From the NCBI GenBank assembly GCA_003129525.1, contig CP029329.1, forward strand, positions 186,001-250,000: 64,000 nt of DNA, in the 5' to 3' direction. The DNA is from Clostridium beijerinckii (GTDB taxonomy: Bacteria > Bacillota > Clostridia > Clostridiales > Clostridiaceae). Shown piece by piece: positions 52,437-62,305 of this stretch. The notes beneath the pieces were generated by a model. It saw only the letters and a program-made list of their open reading frames with translations. It searched no databases and was not told where the DNA came from. Both the position numbers and the translations under genes were made by a program. Position 1 is the stretch's first letter. Every line of letters begins with the position of its first letter.

Positions 52437-52626
52437 CCTGGCATGGTCAAAAAATAAATAGCCAGTATGATAATTTATTATACTATATTATATCCCTTAA
52501 AGTATAGATTTATAAACTTTTTTACTTTAGATAATTACTGAAATTAGGTACTTGAGAGAAAATAACAAGTCAATGATGGAAAATAGACTAGCATACTGAC
52601 TTGTTATTTTTTTCAATGTGACTTAG
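52437..52626. repeat. Palindromic element, family C
   Basis: Ends GGCATGGTCAAAAAATAAAT and TTGTTATTTTTTTCAATGTG, with GCCAGTATGAT / ATACTGACTTGTTATT. It lies between the divergent polA and aminopeptidase genes, so it is part of at least one promoter region. Confidence 0.7.
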
Positions 52627-52671
52627 TATAATAATAAGATTATAAAAATTATTAGTTATGAGGTGATGTAG

Positions 52672-53898
52672 TTGTTTAATGATTTATTATTAAAATATGC
52701 AAAACTTGCCGTTATTAAAGGTATAAATATACAAAAAGATGGTCTATTAGTCATAAATAGTCCTATTGAGTGTAGTTATTTTGCAAATATGATTGCAGAA
52801 GAAGCTTATAAAGTTGGTGCTTCTGATGTTGTTATAAATTATAATGATGAGAAATTTAATAAAATTAGATTTAATAATTCTAGCAAAGAAGTTCTTTCTT
52901 TCACTCCAGATTTTGAGCGTGATAGATACAATTATTATGTAGAAAAAAATGCTGCCTTTTTAAGTATATCTGCATCTGATCCCGATATTTTCAAAGATGT
53001 AGATTCCGATAAAATATCAGCACATCAAAAAAGTAAACGCGTTGCTTTAGAAAAATATCATGATGCTTGTAATTCTAATAAAAATTCATGGTGCATAATT
53101 TCAATCCCAACAGAGAATTGGGCTAAGAAGGTATTTAGTAAAGATTCCTCTAAAATCGCCATAGAAAAATTATGGGATGCAATCTTTACTGTTATGAGAC
53201 TTAAAGAAGATGAGCCTATAGATGCTTGGAATACTCATGTTAATCTTCTTCATAAAAAAGTATCAGAATTAAATTCTCATGAATTTGAATATTTGCACTT
53301 CACAAATTCTCTCGGAACTGATTTAAAGGTTGGATTAGCTAAAAATCACATTTGGTGTGGTGGAGAAGATACCACTCAAGATGGTCTTAAATTTATTGCA
53401 AATATGCCAACTGAAGAAGTTTATACTACTCCAAAATTAGATGAAGTAAATGGAATTGTATTTAGTTCAAAACCTTTAAGTTACTGTGGAAATTTAATAA
53501 ATAATTTTTCATTAACCTTCAAAGATGGTAAAGTCATAGATTGCACTGCTGAAACTGGTTTAAATATTTTAAAAGAATTAATAAATACTGATGAAGGTTC
53601 AAGTCGTTTAGGTGAAGTTGCTTTAGTACCTTATAATTCTCCAATTTCAAATTCAAATATAATTTTTTACAACACATTATATGATGAAAATGCTTCGTGT
53701 CATTTAGCACTTGGTTCTTCATATCCATGTTGCATAAAAAATGGAGAAAACATGACTAAAGATGAGAAAAAAATAGCATGTGCAAATGTTTCATTAACAC
53801 ATGTTGATTTTATGATAGGAACTAAAGATACTAAAATAATTGGTGTAAAAGCTAAAGGAGAAGAATTTCAAGTATTTAGGGATGGGAATTGGGCATAA
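52672..53898 (+). CDS. M29 family aminopeptidase
   Basis: The 408-aa metallo-aminopeptidase (AmpS/PepS/AmpII type) contains FTNSLGTDLKVGLAKNHIWCGG, FIANMPTEEVYTTPKLDEVNG (metal Glu), AETG (metal Glu), RLGEVALVPYNSPIS, YDENASCHLALGSSYP (metal His region) and NVSLTHVDFMIG. It starts at TTG after GAGGTGATGTAG. The cytoplasmic role is peptide turnover. Confidence 0.93.
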   Translation: MFNDLLLKYAKLAVIKGINIQKDGLLVINSPIECSYFANMIAEEAYKVGASDVVINYNDEKFNKIRFNNSSKEVLSFTPDFERDRYNYYVEKNAAFLSISASDPDIFKDVDSDKISAHQKSKRVALEKYHDACNSNKNSWCIISIPTENWAKKVFSKDSSKIAIEKLWDAIFTVMRLKEDEPIDAWNTHVNLLHKKVSELNSHEFEYLHFTNSLGTDLKVGLAKNHIWCGGEDTTQDGLKFIANMPTEEVYTTPKLDEVNGIVFSSKPLSYCGNLINNFSLTFKDGKVIDCTAETGLNILKELINTDEGSSRLGEVALVPYNSPISNSNIIFYNTLYDENASCHLALGSSYPCCIKNGENMTKDEKKIACANVSLTHVDFMIGTKDTKIIGVKAKGEEFQVFRDGNWA

Positions 53899-53975
53899 AC
53901 GTAGATACCCACAATGGAAATTCTACTTATTTGTATAACTCCACCGAAATTTCATATATACTTCGTCCAAATATG

Positions 53976-54026
53976 CTTATTCAAAAAGTTAGAGGATCCA
54001 AATTTTATCTTTGAATCCTCTAACTT
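53976..54026. repeat. Hairpin, partial family D element
   Basis: AAAGTTAGAGGAT.CAAA pairs with TTTG.ATCCTCTAACTTT, followed by CTCTGTTATCGCTCGC, as in the 28.7 kb copy. It may end the aminopeptidase transcript. The rest of 53899-54173 shows nothing clear. Confidence 0.6.
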
Positions 54027-54173
54027 TCTCTGTTATCGCTCGCATTTTAACCAAGCAATTTAGGCATAATTTATAATCTTAAAAGCACTCATCAAAATTT
54101 TCAGTAGTCAAATGGTGCCTCTTTATTTCGGGGGATATCTGAATAAGTCTAGCTTTTCCAACCAATATTTATA

Positions 54174-54653
54174 TTAATCTGCTACTACCTTATTTTTAGG
54201 TTTACTTCTCTCTATATTACTAAAATGAGTTTTTAATTCATTATTAAGACCTTCTACAAGATTATTAACTTTAGCTTTAAAGTTACGTCTAGCTAGAAAT
54301 CTTTGAATGTATAACATAATGTATGAGACAAATTTATCTGTAGATTGTTGTTCTTCAATAATTAATTTAGTTGTACCATCTTTTTGTCCTTTAAACATAT
54401 AAGTTGATACACATGTCGAAGTACATGTAGAAAAACTTGTTGACGATGTAATTTGATATTTTTGATTCTTTATATATTCAGTTATTTCTATTGTACATTC
54501 TACTGGCCTTGGTCCTCCAGATTGGATACTTTTTTTAATTTTACATCCCGTTGGATCTTCTTCATTAAAATCAGAAAAATCTTTTTTTGCATTTTTAATA
54601 AAAATATTAAATACATCTTCTACTTGATAATCTATTATGCCAAAAGTTTTCAT
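54174..54653 (-). CDS. Unknown cytoplasmic protein, SRPBCC/DUF3284-like
   Basis: The 159-aa protein shows a pattern compatible with a START/SRPBCC fold: N-terminal strand plus helix (VEDVFNIFIKNAKKDF), β strands (VECTIEITEYIKNQKYQITSS, STYMFKGQKDGTTKLIIEEQ) and a long C-terminal helix (FLARRNFKAKVNNLVEGLN). It contains no signal peptide. The DUF3284 resemblance is from memory and tentative; I assign no function. The start ATG has AGGGGTGGGAATGAA upstream. It follows trpS in the opposite direction of reading by 36 nt, probably co-transcribed. Confidence 0.6.
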   Translation of the reverse strand: MKTFGIIDYQVEDVFNIFIKNAKKDFSDFNEEDPTGCKIKKSIQSGGPRPVECTIEITEYIKNQKYQITSSTSFSTCTSTCVSTYMFKGQKDGTTKLIIEEQQSTDKFVSYIMLYIQRFLARRNFKAKVNNLVEGLNNELKTHFSNIERSKPKNKVVAD

Positions 54654-54689
54654 TTCATTCCCACCCCTTAGTGAATTTTACTTATTCAT

Positions 54690-55709
54690 CTATTTTCTTG
54701 TGAAATATTCTAAACCCATTGCTTGACGAACTTCTTTTAAAGTATTTGATGCTACTGCTCTAGCTTTATCACTACCATCTTTTAACATTTCATATATTGC
54801 ATCAATATCTTTTTCAAACTCTATTCTTCTGTTTCTTATTGGTTCAAGTTCAGCTTGCATTACTTCATTTAAATATTTTTTAACCTTCATATCCCCAAGT
54901 CCACCACGTTTGTAATGTTCTTTCATTTCTTCTACTACATCCTTATCAGTTGCAAAAACATCTAAATATGTAAATACAGTATTTCCTTCTATTTGTCCCG
55001 GATCTTCTACTCTTATATGATTCGCATCTGTATACATTGACATAACTTTCTTTTTAATTGTATCTGCATCATCAGATAAATATATACAATTTCCTATTGA
55101 TTTGCTCATCTTAGCTTTTCCATCAGTACCAGGTAATCTTCCAGCATTAGAACTTGGAAGAACAGCTTCTGGTTCAACTAAAACTTCTCCATATATAGAA
55201 TTAAAACTTCTAACAATTTCTCTAGTTTGTTCAATCATAGGTAATTGATCTTCTCCAACCGGAACTGTAGTTGCTTTAAATGCTGTTATATCAGCAGCTT
55301 GACTTACAGGATATATAAGGAATCCAGCTGGAATACTGTTTTCAAAGTTCTTCTGTCTTATTTCTTGTTTAACTGTTGGATTTCTTTCTAATCTTGATAA
55401 TGTAACAAGATTTAAATAATGCATTGTAAGTTCATTTAATTCTGGTATTTGCGATTGTATAAATATATTAGATTTACTTGGGTCAATTCCAACTGCTAGA
55501 TAATCCAATGCAACTTCTGTTAAACTCTTTTTTATTATTTCAGGGTTTCTTGCATTATCAGTTAAAGCTTGTTGGTCTGCAATCATTATAAAGCTTTCAT
55601 ATAGACCTGACTCTTGAAGTGCTACTCTATTTTTTAAAGAACCTATATAGTGACCTATATGTAATTTCCCAGTTGGTCTATCTCCTGTTAATATTATTTT
55701 CTTATCCAT
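54690..55709 (-). CDS. trpS: Tryptophanyl-tRNA synthetase
   Basis: The 339-aa class I synthetase has the HIGH motif in [14 protein letters not shown] (~11-24), [33 protein letters not shown], and KMSKSIGN (~200). It charges tRNA-Trp. No T-box leader was seen upstream. The small 81-aa gene precedes it by 30 nt and probably shares its transcript. Confidence 0.97.
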   Translation of the reverse strand: MDKKIILTGDRPTGKLHIGHYIGSLKNRVALQESGLYESFIMIADQQALTDNARNPEIIKKSLTEVALDYLAVGIDPSKSNIFIQSQIPELNELTMHYLNLVTLSRLERNPTVKQEIRQKNFENSIPAGFLIYPVSQAADITAFKATTVPVGEDQLPMIEQTREIVRSFNSIYGEVLVEPEAVLPSSNAGRLPGTDGKAKMSKSIGNCIYLSDDADTIKKKVMSMYTDANHIRVEDPGQIEGNTVFTYLDVFATDKDVVEEMKEHYKRGGLGDMKVKKYLNEVMQAELEPIRNRRIEFEKDIDAIYEMLKDGSDKARAVASNTLKEVRQAMGLEYFTRK

Positions 55710-55739
55710 TAAAAATTCACTCCTAAACTATAAAAGTAA

Positions 55740-55985
55740 TTAAGCTTCTGGTTTCATTTTACTTTGTACTACTTTATTAATAATTTCTTCCCTTTTATTG
55801 CCTAAAACGTTGGCTATCTTTACAGACATGTTCTTTTCTTTATAAATAGCTTCCTTATTTGCCTCAACAAGTTTCATGATTCTTTCTTCCATCTTTTCAT
55901 ATGAAATTAAATCATCATCATGTGCATCTACAATATCCTTTAAACATGTTGCTAATTCTTTTGGGTTTCTATAAACTGCTCTCAT
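55740..55985 (-). CDS. Small conserved-looking helical protein
   Basis: The 81-aa charged, soluble protein starts MRAVYRNPKELATCLKDIVD, then EKMEERIMKLVEANKEAIYK. It looks helical throughout and might match a small clostridial family (TIGR04540-like, from memory only). The ribosome site is AAGGAGTAAGAA before ATG. The tight spacing to trpS suggests co-transcription. Confidence 0.7.
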   Translation of the reverse strand: MRAVYRNPKELATCLKDIVDAHDDDLISYEKMEERIMKLVEANKEAIYKEKNMSVKIANVLGNKREEIINKVVQSKMKPEA

Positions 55986-56161
55986 TTCTTACTCCTTAAC
56001 ACTCAAAAAATATTTTTTCTAAAAGATTTCTTAATAATTATATTATTACCTAACCACTTAAATATAGGCATCTTTGGACAGTTATTTCTCTCCATATGCT
56101 TTAGCTTATAAGTTTCGCTTTATTATATCATTATATATTGGAAAATTCTATATTCAAACAT

Positions 56162-56198
56162 AAAGACTATCTTAAAATAAAACTTTTTAAGATAGTCT
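56162..56198 (-). terminator. Terminator after the Usp gene
   Basis: AGACTATCTTAAAA / TTTTTAAGATAGTCT stem 20-56 nt after the stop codon. Confidence 0.85.
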
Positions 56199-56217
56199 GA
56201 AAATACATTCTTTATAA

Positions 56218-56649
56218 TTAATTAATACTAATTGTAAACTCATTTGGCACTATCATTACAATACATTTTGCACGTTTCACAACATTTGTTGTAACTGAAC
56301 CTATCATTCTAGTCAAGCCCCTTTTGGTAGACTTTGTCATAACTATTATTCCTATATTTTCTTCAATTGCCTTCTTTATAATTTCATCTCCTGGATATCC
56401 AAAAGTAAAATATGTTTCAGTTTTATAGTCTTTCATCTTTTCTTTAGCTGCTTCTAATATTTCGTCTCCCAATTCTTGAGCAAACTGTATTTCATCAGCA
56501 ACTATCATTTCGTTTATTAATACCAATTCTTTTACATTCATTATAATAATTTCTACTGAGCCTTTGGGAAATATCTCTTTTACAAACTCCAAAGAATGCA
56601 TACTTCTTTCAGTTCCATCTATAGGTATTAACACTTTCCTTTTATTCAT
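56218..56649 (-). CDS. Universal stress protein (UspA family)
   Basis: The 143-aa protein has the Usp α/β fold: N-terminal KVLIPIDGTERSMHSLEFVK, IIVMTKSTKRGLTRMIGSVTTNVVKRAKCIVMIV. The usual ATP motif GxxG(9x)G(S/T) is present in modified form: TKSTKRG replaces the first glycine, so ATP binding is uncertain. The start has AGGGGGAGTAGAT. Confidence 0.92.
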   Translation of the reverse strand: MNKRKVLIPIDGTERSMHSLEFVKEIFPKGSVEIIIMNVKELVLINEMIVADEIQFAQELGDEILEAAKEKMKDYKTETYFTFGYPGDEIIKKAIEENIGIIVMTKSTKRGLTRMIGSVTTNVVKRAKCIVMIVPNEFTISIN

Positions 56650-56805
56650 ATCTACTCCCCCTTAAATATCTAGTTAATAATATAAGTATTCTACATACTA
56701 TCAATAATATCCTCTATTTTTTATATAATGAATATATTTTTTTCTGTTAATTTATAAATAACTAAAAAATAATAATAAATTTAAAGGGTAGTTTGTCATC
56801 TTCAA

Positions 56806-56840
56806 AGTTTTAAGATAACAATCCACCCCGATTTTTATTT
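56806..56840 (-). terminator. Weak hairpin, possible terminator of the ferredoxin-like gene
   Basis: GGGTAGTTTGTCATCTT region (from 56786) pairs imperfectly with AAGATAACAATCCACCC; TTTTT on the plus side and weak U tract on the minus. Confidence 0.35.
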
Positions 56841-56869
56841 CATATTATTTTCTTTCACACACATTACTT

Positions 56870-57604
56870 TTACTCTAAAATTTCTCCATTAGTTGAAATA
56901 GTTACTATTTGCCAAGGAATCATCTTTTCACTTGCTTTTAATGCATTCTTAACTGCATTTACTATTCCTCCACAGCAAGGTACTTCCATTCTTACTACTG
57001 TAAGACTTTTTATATCATTCATCTTTAAAATCGCTGTAAGCTTTTCTGAATAATCTCCTTCGTCAAGTTTTGGACAGCCTATTAATGTAATTCTATTTTT
57101 TATAAATTTATTATGAAAATCTCCGCATGCATAAGCAGTACAATCTGCTGCTATAAGCAAATTAGCATCGTTGAAATATGTTGCATTAGGTGGTACAAGT
57201 TTAATTTGTACTGGCCATTGATTTAATTGTGATGTTACCTCACTAGTACTAGCAACGTTTTTAACTTCTATTTTGTTATGATTTATTACTCTTGATTGTG
57301 ATCCTGGACAGCCAAATGATATTTTTTCATTTTTATTTACTTCTATATGTTTTTGTTCCATTTTTCTTTTTTCCATATGAATTTGTACAGCTTCTTCATC
57401 ATATTCTGCCGCTTCACGTTCTTCAAAAGTAATTGCATTAGTTGAACAAGATGGAAGACAATCTCCAAGTCCATCACAATAATCATCACGTAATAACTTT
57501 GCTTTCCCATTTACCATACCAATTGCACCTTCATGACATGCATTTGCACAAAGTCCACATCCATTACACTTTTCTTCATCTATTTTAATAACTCTTCTTA
57601 TCAT
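56870..57604 (-). CDS. Ferredoxin-like 4Fe-4S protein with extra C-terminal domain
   Basis: The ~244-aa protein has two cysteine motifs near the N-terminus, CNGCGLCANACHEGAI (~12-27) and CDGLGDCLPSCSTNAI (~44-59), for two 4Fe-4S clusters. The C-terminal part has additional cysteines (FGCPGSQ, CTAYACGDFH, GCPKLDEGDY, VPCCGGIV), as in proteins often annotated as ATP-binding/ferredoxin near hydrogenase or nitroreductase functions. A redox role is likely; the partner is unknown. The ATG at 57604 follows GGATGGTGGG; an ATG at 57616 is also possible. Confidence 0.85.
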   Translation of the reverse strand: MIRRVIKIDEEKCNGCGLCANACHEGAIGMVNGKAKLLRDDYCDGLGDCLPSCSTNAITFEEREAAEYDEEAVQIHMEKRKMEQKHIEVNKNEKISFGCPGSQSRVINHNKIEVKNVASTSEVTSQLNQWPVQIKLVPPNATYFNDANLLIAADCTAYACGDFHNKFIKNRITLIGCPKLDEGDYSEKLTAILKMNDIKSLTVVRMEVPCCGGIVNAVKNALKASEKMIPWQIVTISTNGEILE

Positions 57605-57828
57605 AAAACCCACCATCCTATATTATTTTTCACATTTACGTACTCTATGATGTTATTATACTGGAATAATAACATCATTTCTGTTTCATTTGCAACAAAT
57701 AGAATTTAAATATTTTGATTTTGATTAATTAATAAAAATAAGCAAGTTGCTTATTTAGATGAATTCAAAGATAGACTTAAGAAAATATTAGCTATATATT
57801 TATTAAATGTATTATGCCTATAATCCGC

Positions 57829-57889
57829 CGAAATAAAGGTCATGCATTTGTTCCAGTTATTGAATATTTCACAAAAACATGACCTAAAT
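57829..57889. repeat. Short copy of palindromic element A
   Basis: GAAATAAAGGTCATGCATTT ... ACAAAAACATGACC: the two arms of element A with most of the centre lost. The remainder of 57617-57912 shows nothing coding. Confidence 0.7.
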
Positions 57890-57912
57890 ATAATCACATT
57901 ATCGATTGAATT

Positions 57913-58752
57913 TTAAAGTAAAGTTAAGTTTTTCATGCTCAAATCTAGTATCTTAGCAGAATGAGTTAAAGCTCCAACCGATATATAATCTACTCCTATT
58001 TCTGCTATTTCTTTAATATTGCTTAATTCCACGTTCCCTGAAAATTCTGTTAAAGATCTTTTATTTATGAGCTCCACTGATTTACGAGCCATATCCAAGC
58101 TCATATTATCAAGCATTATTATATCTGCCTTTGCGTCTAATGCTTCCTTCACCATTTCTAAATTTTCAGTTTCAACTTCTATTTTTCTAACAAATGACGA
58201 ATTCTTTCTTACAAGCTCTACAGCATTTTTTATTCCACCAGCTGCACTTATGTGATTATCCTTAAGCATAACTCCATCTGATAAATTAAACCTGTGATTT
58301 TCTCCACCTCCAACTTTCACTGAATATTTTTCTAATATTCTAAGATTTGGAGTTGTTTTTCTAGTATCTAATAACTTTGCATTTGTGTGCTTTATTTCTT
58401 GAATATATTTATTGGTTAAGGTAGCTATTCCACTCATTCTTTGTAATAAGTTCAATGCTATTCTTTCCCCAATCAATAAATTCCTAGTGCTTCCTTTTAA
58501 AAATCCCACTTTATCTTTTGGATATACCGTATCCCCATCACATTTATATAATTCAACTTCCACATTTCCGAGTATATCAAATACTCTTTTGAAAACTTCA
58601 AGCCCTGCAATTATTCCTTCTTCTTTGCATAATAACTCTACTGTAGAAATGCTTTTTGTGTCTACAATTGAATTTGTTGTTATATCTTCACTTGGAATAT
58701 CTTCTATAAGTGCATTCTTTATTATCTTATCTACAACTAAGTAATTCATCAT
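57913..58752 (-). CDS. nadC: Quinolinate phosphoribosyltransferase
   Basis: The 279-aa protein turns quinolinate and PRPP into nicotinate mononucleotide. Motifs: EDIPSEDITTNSI (~16-28), RIALNLLQRMSGIATLT, LDTRKTTPNLRILEKYSV, GGGENHRFNLSDGVMLKDNH, and IEVETENLEM followed by DIIMLDNMS. It overlaps nadB by 26 nt, with GGGTGGGAAGCTAG before the ATG pair; third gene of nadABC. Confidence 0.96.
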   Translation of the reverse strand: MMNYLVVDKIIKNALIEDIPSEDITTNSIVDTKSISTVELLCKEEGIIAGLEVFKRVFDILGNVEVELYKCDGDTVYPKDKVGFLKGSTRNLLIGERIALNLLQRMSGIATLTNKYIQEIKHTNAKLLDTRKTTPNLRILEKYSVKVGGGENHRFNLSDGVMLKDNHISAAGGIKNAVELVRKNSSFVRKIEVETENLEMVKEALDAKADIIMLDNMSLDMARKSVELINKRSLTEFSGNVELSNIKEIAEIGVDYISVGALTHSAKILDLSMKNLTLL

Positions 58753-60034
58753 CTAGCTTCCCACCCTTTTCTTTTATAACTTTCATAGCCAATTCTTTAT
58801 TTTCATTTGCTATTTCTTCAATTGATTTATTTAATTTATCCACAGTAGAAACTTTAATTTCCAAATTATCCACAATATTGTTAATCGAAAGTGCAGCTCT
58901 TCTTGAAAATACAAGTCCTTCAAGTAAAGAATTGCTTGCTAGTCTATTAGCTCCATGTATTCCTGTACAACTTATTTCTCCAACTGCATATAAATTTTCC
59001 ATAGATGTTTTAGAATTTAAATCTACCTTTATACCACCCATAAAAAAATGCTGAGCTGGTGAAACTTTAATATATTCTTTTGCTATATCTGTTCCTCTCT
59101 TTAAACACTCTTTATAAATAGTTGAAAATCTATTTATTATATAATCTTGTCCCAAAAATCTTATATCTAAATTTACATAAGGTGTCTCTGTTTCTCTTAT
59201 TTGCTTATAAACCGCTTCTGAAACCACATCTCTTGGCAAAAGTTCATTTACAAACCTTTCACCTTTTACATTGGTAAGGATTCCACCTTCTCCTCTTAAA
59301 GACTCAGATATTAAAAATCTCCTTACATTATTTTCTTCCTCATAAAATGCTGTTGGATGAATTTGAATATAATTAACATCCTTTAGCTCTATGTTATGTT
59401 TTGCAGCAACCGCTAGTCCATCTCCTGTTAATATTCTTTGACTTGTTGAATTATTAAACAATCCACCTATCCCGCCAGTTGCAATGACTAAGGATTTTGC
59501 ATAAACATTTATTTGCTCATTTTCTTTTACCAATATAGCTCCAATACATTCATTTTCCTTTTCTATGATATCTATAAAATAAGTATCTTCATAAACATTT
59601 ATATTATCTTTTTGTTTAACTTTTTCAATAAGAATCTTAGCTGTGTTTTCCCCTGTATTATCCTTTGTGTGCACTATTCTATTTATAGAGTGTGCACCCT
59701 CTTTAGTAAAATTTAAACTATTGTCTTCATTTCTATCAAATTTCAAACCTATATTTATTAAGCTTTTTACATTATACATAGATTCCGATGTTAATACTTT
59801 TACTGCTTCTAAATCATTTTTGTACTTTCCAGCTTTTAAAGTATCCTCTATATATGAAGGAATGTCCTTTTCACCTCTTGCAACAGATATTCCCCCTTGA
59901 GCTAAATAAGTATTAGTACAACTAATTTTATCCTTGCATACAACTAAAACATTTAAATCTTTTCTTAAATTTAATGCACAATAAAGGCCTGATACCCCTG
60001 AACCTATTATTAATACATCAACAAATTTATTCAT
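58727..60034 (-). CDS. nadB: L-aspartate oxidase
   Basis: The 435-aa flavoprotein oxidises aspartate to iminoaspartate. FAD-binding GSGVSGLYCAL (~11-21), AQGGISVARG, HTKDNTGENTAKIL, ATGGIGGLFNNST, HPTAFYEE, LISESLRGEGGIL, PAQHFFMGGIKVD and ISCTGIHGANRLASNSLLEG are all present. It is shorter than E. coli NadB (540 aa), having a reduced C-terminal helical domain. It begins 2 nt after nadA stops. Confidence 0.96.
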   Translation of the reverse strand: MNKFVDVLIIGSGVSGLYCALNLRKDLNVLVVCKDKISCTNTYLAQGGISVARGEKDIPSYIEDTLKAGKYKNDLEAVKVLTSESMYNVKSLINIGLKFDRNEDNSLNFTKEGAHSINRIVHTKDNTGENTAKILIEKVKQKDNINVYEDTYFIDIIEKENECIGAILVKENEQINVYAKSLVIATGGIGGLFNNSTSQRILTGDGLAVAAKHNIELKDVNYIQIHPTAFYEEENNVRRFLISESLRGEGGILTNVKGERFVNELLPRDVVSEAVYKQIRETETPYVNLDIRFLGQDYIINRFSTIYKECLKRGTDIAKEYIKVSPAQHFFMGGIKVDLNSKTSMENLYAVGEISCTGIHGANRLASNSLLEGLVFSRRAALSINNIVDNLEIKVSTVDKLNKSIEEIANENKELAMKVIKEKGGKLDDELLSCR

Positions 60035-60036
60035 AC

Positions 60037-61002
60037 CTAATTGCCTGACTTATTTGTAGTTTCTGTATATTGTAATTTATCTGTAGTTTCTATAGATCCC
60101 AATATATGCATGTTCTCTAAACATCTTAGAGCTTTTATTCTAATATTTTCATCTAAAGTTATTTCATTGTGCATATTTAATAGGGCATCATATAAATTTT
60201 CAAGGGTTGTCTTCTTCATATCTTGACAACATATACTATCTCCAGGAATGAAAAAGCTTTTATTAGGATTTTTCTTATTTAATTCATGTAAAATTCCTTC
60301 TTCTGTTCCTATTATAAACTCATTCCCCTCATCACTAGTTGCATAGTCTATTATCCCACTTGTACTTCCTATATAATCTGCTATATCTCTAATTTCTTTG
60401 GTACACTCTGGATGCACTAATACTTTTGCATCTTTATGTTTTTCTTTTTCCTTTAATATATCCTCTCTGCTGATTTTATTATGACATCTACAAAATCCAT
60501 CCCATAATATAAATTCTTTTTCCGGGAAAAATTCTGAAATATATCCACCTAGATTTCTATCTGGTAAAAACATTATTTGCTTATTAGGTACATTTTTTAA
60601 TATCTTTAATGCACTTGAAGATGTTACCGCTACATCACAATGAGCCTTTACATTGTATGTTGAATTTATATAACATACTACATAAGCCTCTGGATATTTT
60701 TTCTTTAACTCTACTACAGCCTGTCCACTAGCCATATCAGCCATTGAACATCCTGCACTAGGACATGGCATTAAAACTGTTTTTTGTGGTGATAAAATTT
60801 TTGCACTTTCAGCCATAAACCTAACTCCACAAAACATTATAACTTCTTCGTTACACTCTCTAGCTATTTTACTTAAATAATAGGAATCTCCTACAAAATC
60901 TGCTAGTTCTTGTATAGCTCCTGGTTGATAATAATGAGCAAGAATAACTGCATTTCTTTCTCTTTTTAATCTTAATATTTCTTGCACTAATTTTGTCCCC
61001 AT
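60037..61002 (-). CDS. nadA: Quinolinate synthase A
   Basis: The 321-aa 4Fe-4S enzyme condenses iminoaspartate with DHAP. Triplicated fold motifs: ILAHYYQPGAIQELADFVGDS (first repeat), FCGVRFMAESAKIL with cluster Cys, PCPSAGCSMADM, VTSSSALKI, CRCHNKI, HPECTKEI with Cys, and DSICCQDMKK with the final Cys. It is the first gene of the nadABC operon behind a clear σA promoter. Start has AAAAGGAAGTGTAAAT before ATG. Confidence 0.96.
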   Translation of the reverse strand: MGTKLVQEILRLKRERNAVILAHYYQPGAIQELADFVGDSYYLSKIARECNEEVIMFCGVRFMAESAKILSPQKTVLMPCPSAGCSMADMASGQAVVELKKKYPEAYVVCYINSTYNVKAHCDVAVTSSSALKILKNVPNKQIMFLPDRNLGGYISEFFPEKEFILWDGFCRCHNKISREDILKEKEKHKDAKVLVHPECTKEIRDIADYIGSTSGIIDYATSDEGNEFIIGTEEGILHELNKKNPNKSFFIPGDSICCQDMKKTTLENLYDALLNMHNEITLDENIRIKALRCLENMHILGSIETTDKLQYTETTNKSGN

Positions 61003-61024
61003 ATTTACACTTCCTTTTCTTAAT

Positions 61025-61085
61025 TGTTTACAGCTGTATATACACCTATGTGCATAATTATATCATCACAAATTTTTATGTTCAA
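61025..61085 (-). promoter_or_regulatory. nadABC promoter with probable NiaR-type operator
   Basis: TTGAAC (61080-61085), a 17-bp spacer and a perfect TATAAT (61057-61062) form a σA promoter. Just downstream, TGTATATACAGCTGTAAACA (61025-61044) is palindromic around ACAGCTGT. In Firmicutes nadABC is repressed by NiaR/YrxA when niacin is available, and the site's position over the start of transcription fits repression; the assignment of NiaR itself is inference. Confidence 0.75.
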
Positions 61086-61151
61086 TAATATAATATAAAT
61101 ATTAGTTTCAACATAGTTTTAAAACACGGCCTTATTTCAATAAAACTCAGA

Positions 61152-61183
61152 AGAGCTATCTCAAATCACTTTGAGATAGCTCT
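61152..61183 (-). terminator. Terminator after the chemoreceptor gene
   Basis: AGAGCTATCTCAAA / TTTGAGATAGCTCT perfect stem with loop TCAC-type bases, 76 nt after the stop; the U tract is weak. Confidence 0.75.
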
Positions 61184-61258
61184 AGAATATTTTAGTTAAT
61201 AGTATTTAATTTATTCAAAGATAACACACCTGTATGCTTATCTTTTCTTTCATATATC

Positions 61259-62305
61259 TCATTTTAACTTTTCCATCATATTACTTAATTGTTCAACAAT
61301 ATATACAGAATCTTGAATATTTTCACCAACTGCTTCCATAGCCGATGATTGTTCTTTAGTTGTTTCAAGAGTTATGTTAGAGTTCTTTATAGTTCCATTA
61401 ACTGATTCTTGTATTTTTGTTGTCAATTCTGAAATGCTGTTTGCTGTTTCCTTTGAATTTTCAGCTAAGTTTTTTATTTCTTTTGCAACAACTGAAAATC
61501 CTTTTCCTAATTCACCTGCACGTGCGGCCTCAATAGACGCATTAAGTCCTAACATTTTAGTTTGAGATGCTATGCCTTTAATAGCATCAAGTATGCTATT
61601 AATTTGTTCTGTAATCACTCCTATTTGAGTTATTTCGCTGTTTAATTCTTCTTGTTGAGATGAAATATTAGTTGCTGAAGCTGAAAGCTCCTCAACCGTG
61701 GCAGATATTTGCATAAAATTATTTGCTAATCTTTTTGATACCATTTCTAATTCAATTTGATTATATCCATTTTTAGCAAGAGAATTTACAACAATAAATA
61801 ATACACTTGCTGCCTTTTCTATATTTTTAAAATCTACTATATTAACTTGATTCACTGCTTCTACAAGCGAATCTGCATTTACATCTATTTCTTTTGCAAT
61901 TTGGATATAATCTTGTTCTTTAGGGGATCCTGATAACATTTGTCCTCCTAAAACTGTCCCAATTAATTTTCCTTCCACAATAATAGGTGCTGCAAAATCT
62001 ATAAGCCCAGCATGGCATGGTCCTACAAATGGCTTTCCTGTTCTTCCAGCTTCTTCTCCCATCTTTTTATGAGAAGCGACACACCTATCATCACCTTTTT
62101 TATTTGAATGAACAAACTTATCACAAAACCTTGTATAATTGCTAGGATTTGTTACTGGATTCCCCCCCTTATCTACAGTTACACTTGCACAATTCATTGC
62201 AAGAGCAAAATCATCTTGAAATTTTTGTAATAACTTAATATCAATTATGTCTTTTATCTCCAAAACATTCATATCTAATTCATTATTATCTAACATTTTT
62301 ATCAT
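61259..62305 (-). CDS. Soluble chemoreceptor with PocR sensor domain
   Basis: The 348-aa protein has no membrane helix. Residues ~14-185 form a PocR-type domain ([57 protein letters not shown]), with conserved Cys that may bind a metal or ligand. From ~190 a short methyl-accepting domain follows, with the conserved hairpin tip around [20 protein letters not shown] and [18 protein letters not shown] cytoplasmic chemotaxis or signalling role is expected. Start: AAAAGGAGAGACTTTTT before ATG. Confidence 0.93.
   Translation of the reverse strand: MIKMLDNNELDMNVLEIKDIIDIKLLQKFQDDFALAMNCASVTVDKGGNPVTNPSNYTRFCDKFVHSNKKGDDRCVASHKKMGEEAGRTGKPFVGPCHAGLIDFAAPIIVEGKLIGTVLGGQMLSGSPKEQDYIQIAKEIDVNADSLVEAVNQVNIVDFKNIEKAASVLFIVVNSLAKNGYNQIELEMVSKRLANNFMQISATVEELSASATNISSQQEELNSEITQIGVITEQINSILDAIKGIASQTKMLGLNASIEAARAGELGKGFSVVAKEIKNLAENSKETANSISELTTKIQESVNGTIKNSNITLETTKEQSSAMEAVGENIQDSVYIVEQLSNMMEKLK

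Noticed and set aside
55986-56215. T-box leader before the trpS transcript
   Set aside because: No GGTGGTACCGCG-like sequence on the minus strand and no fitting stem upstream.
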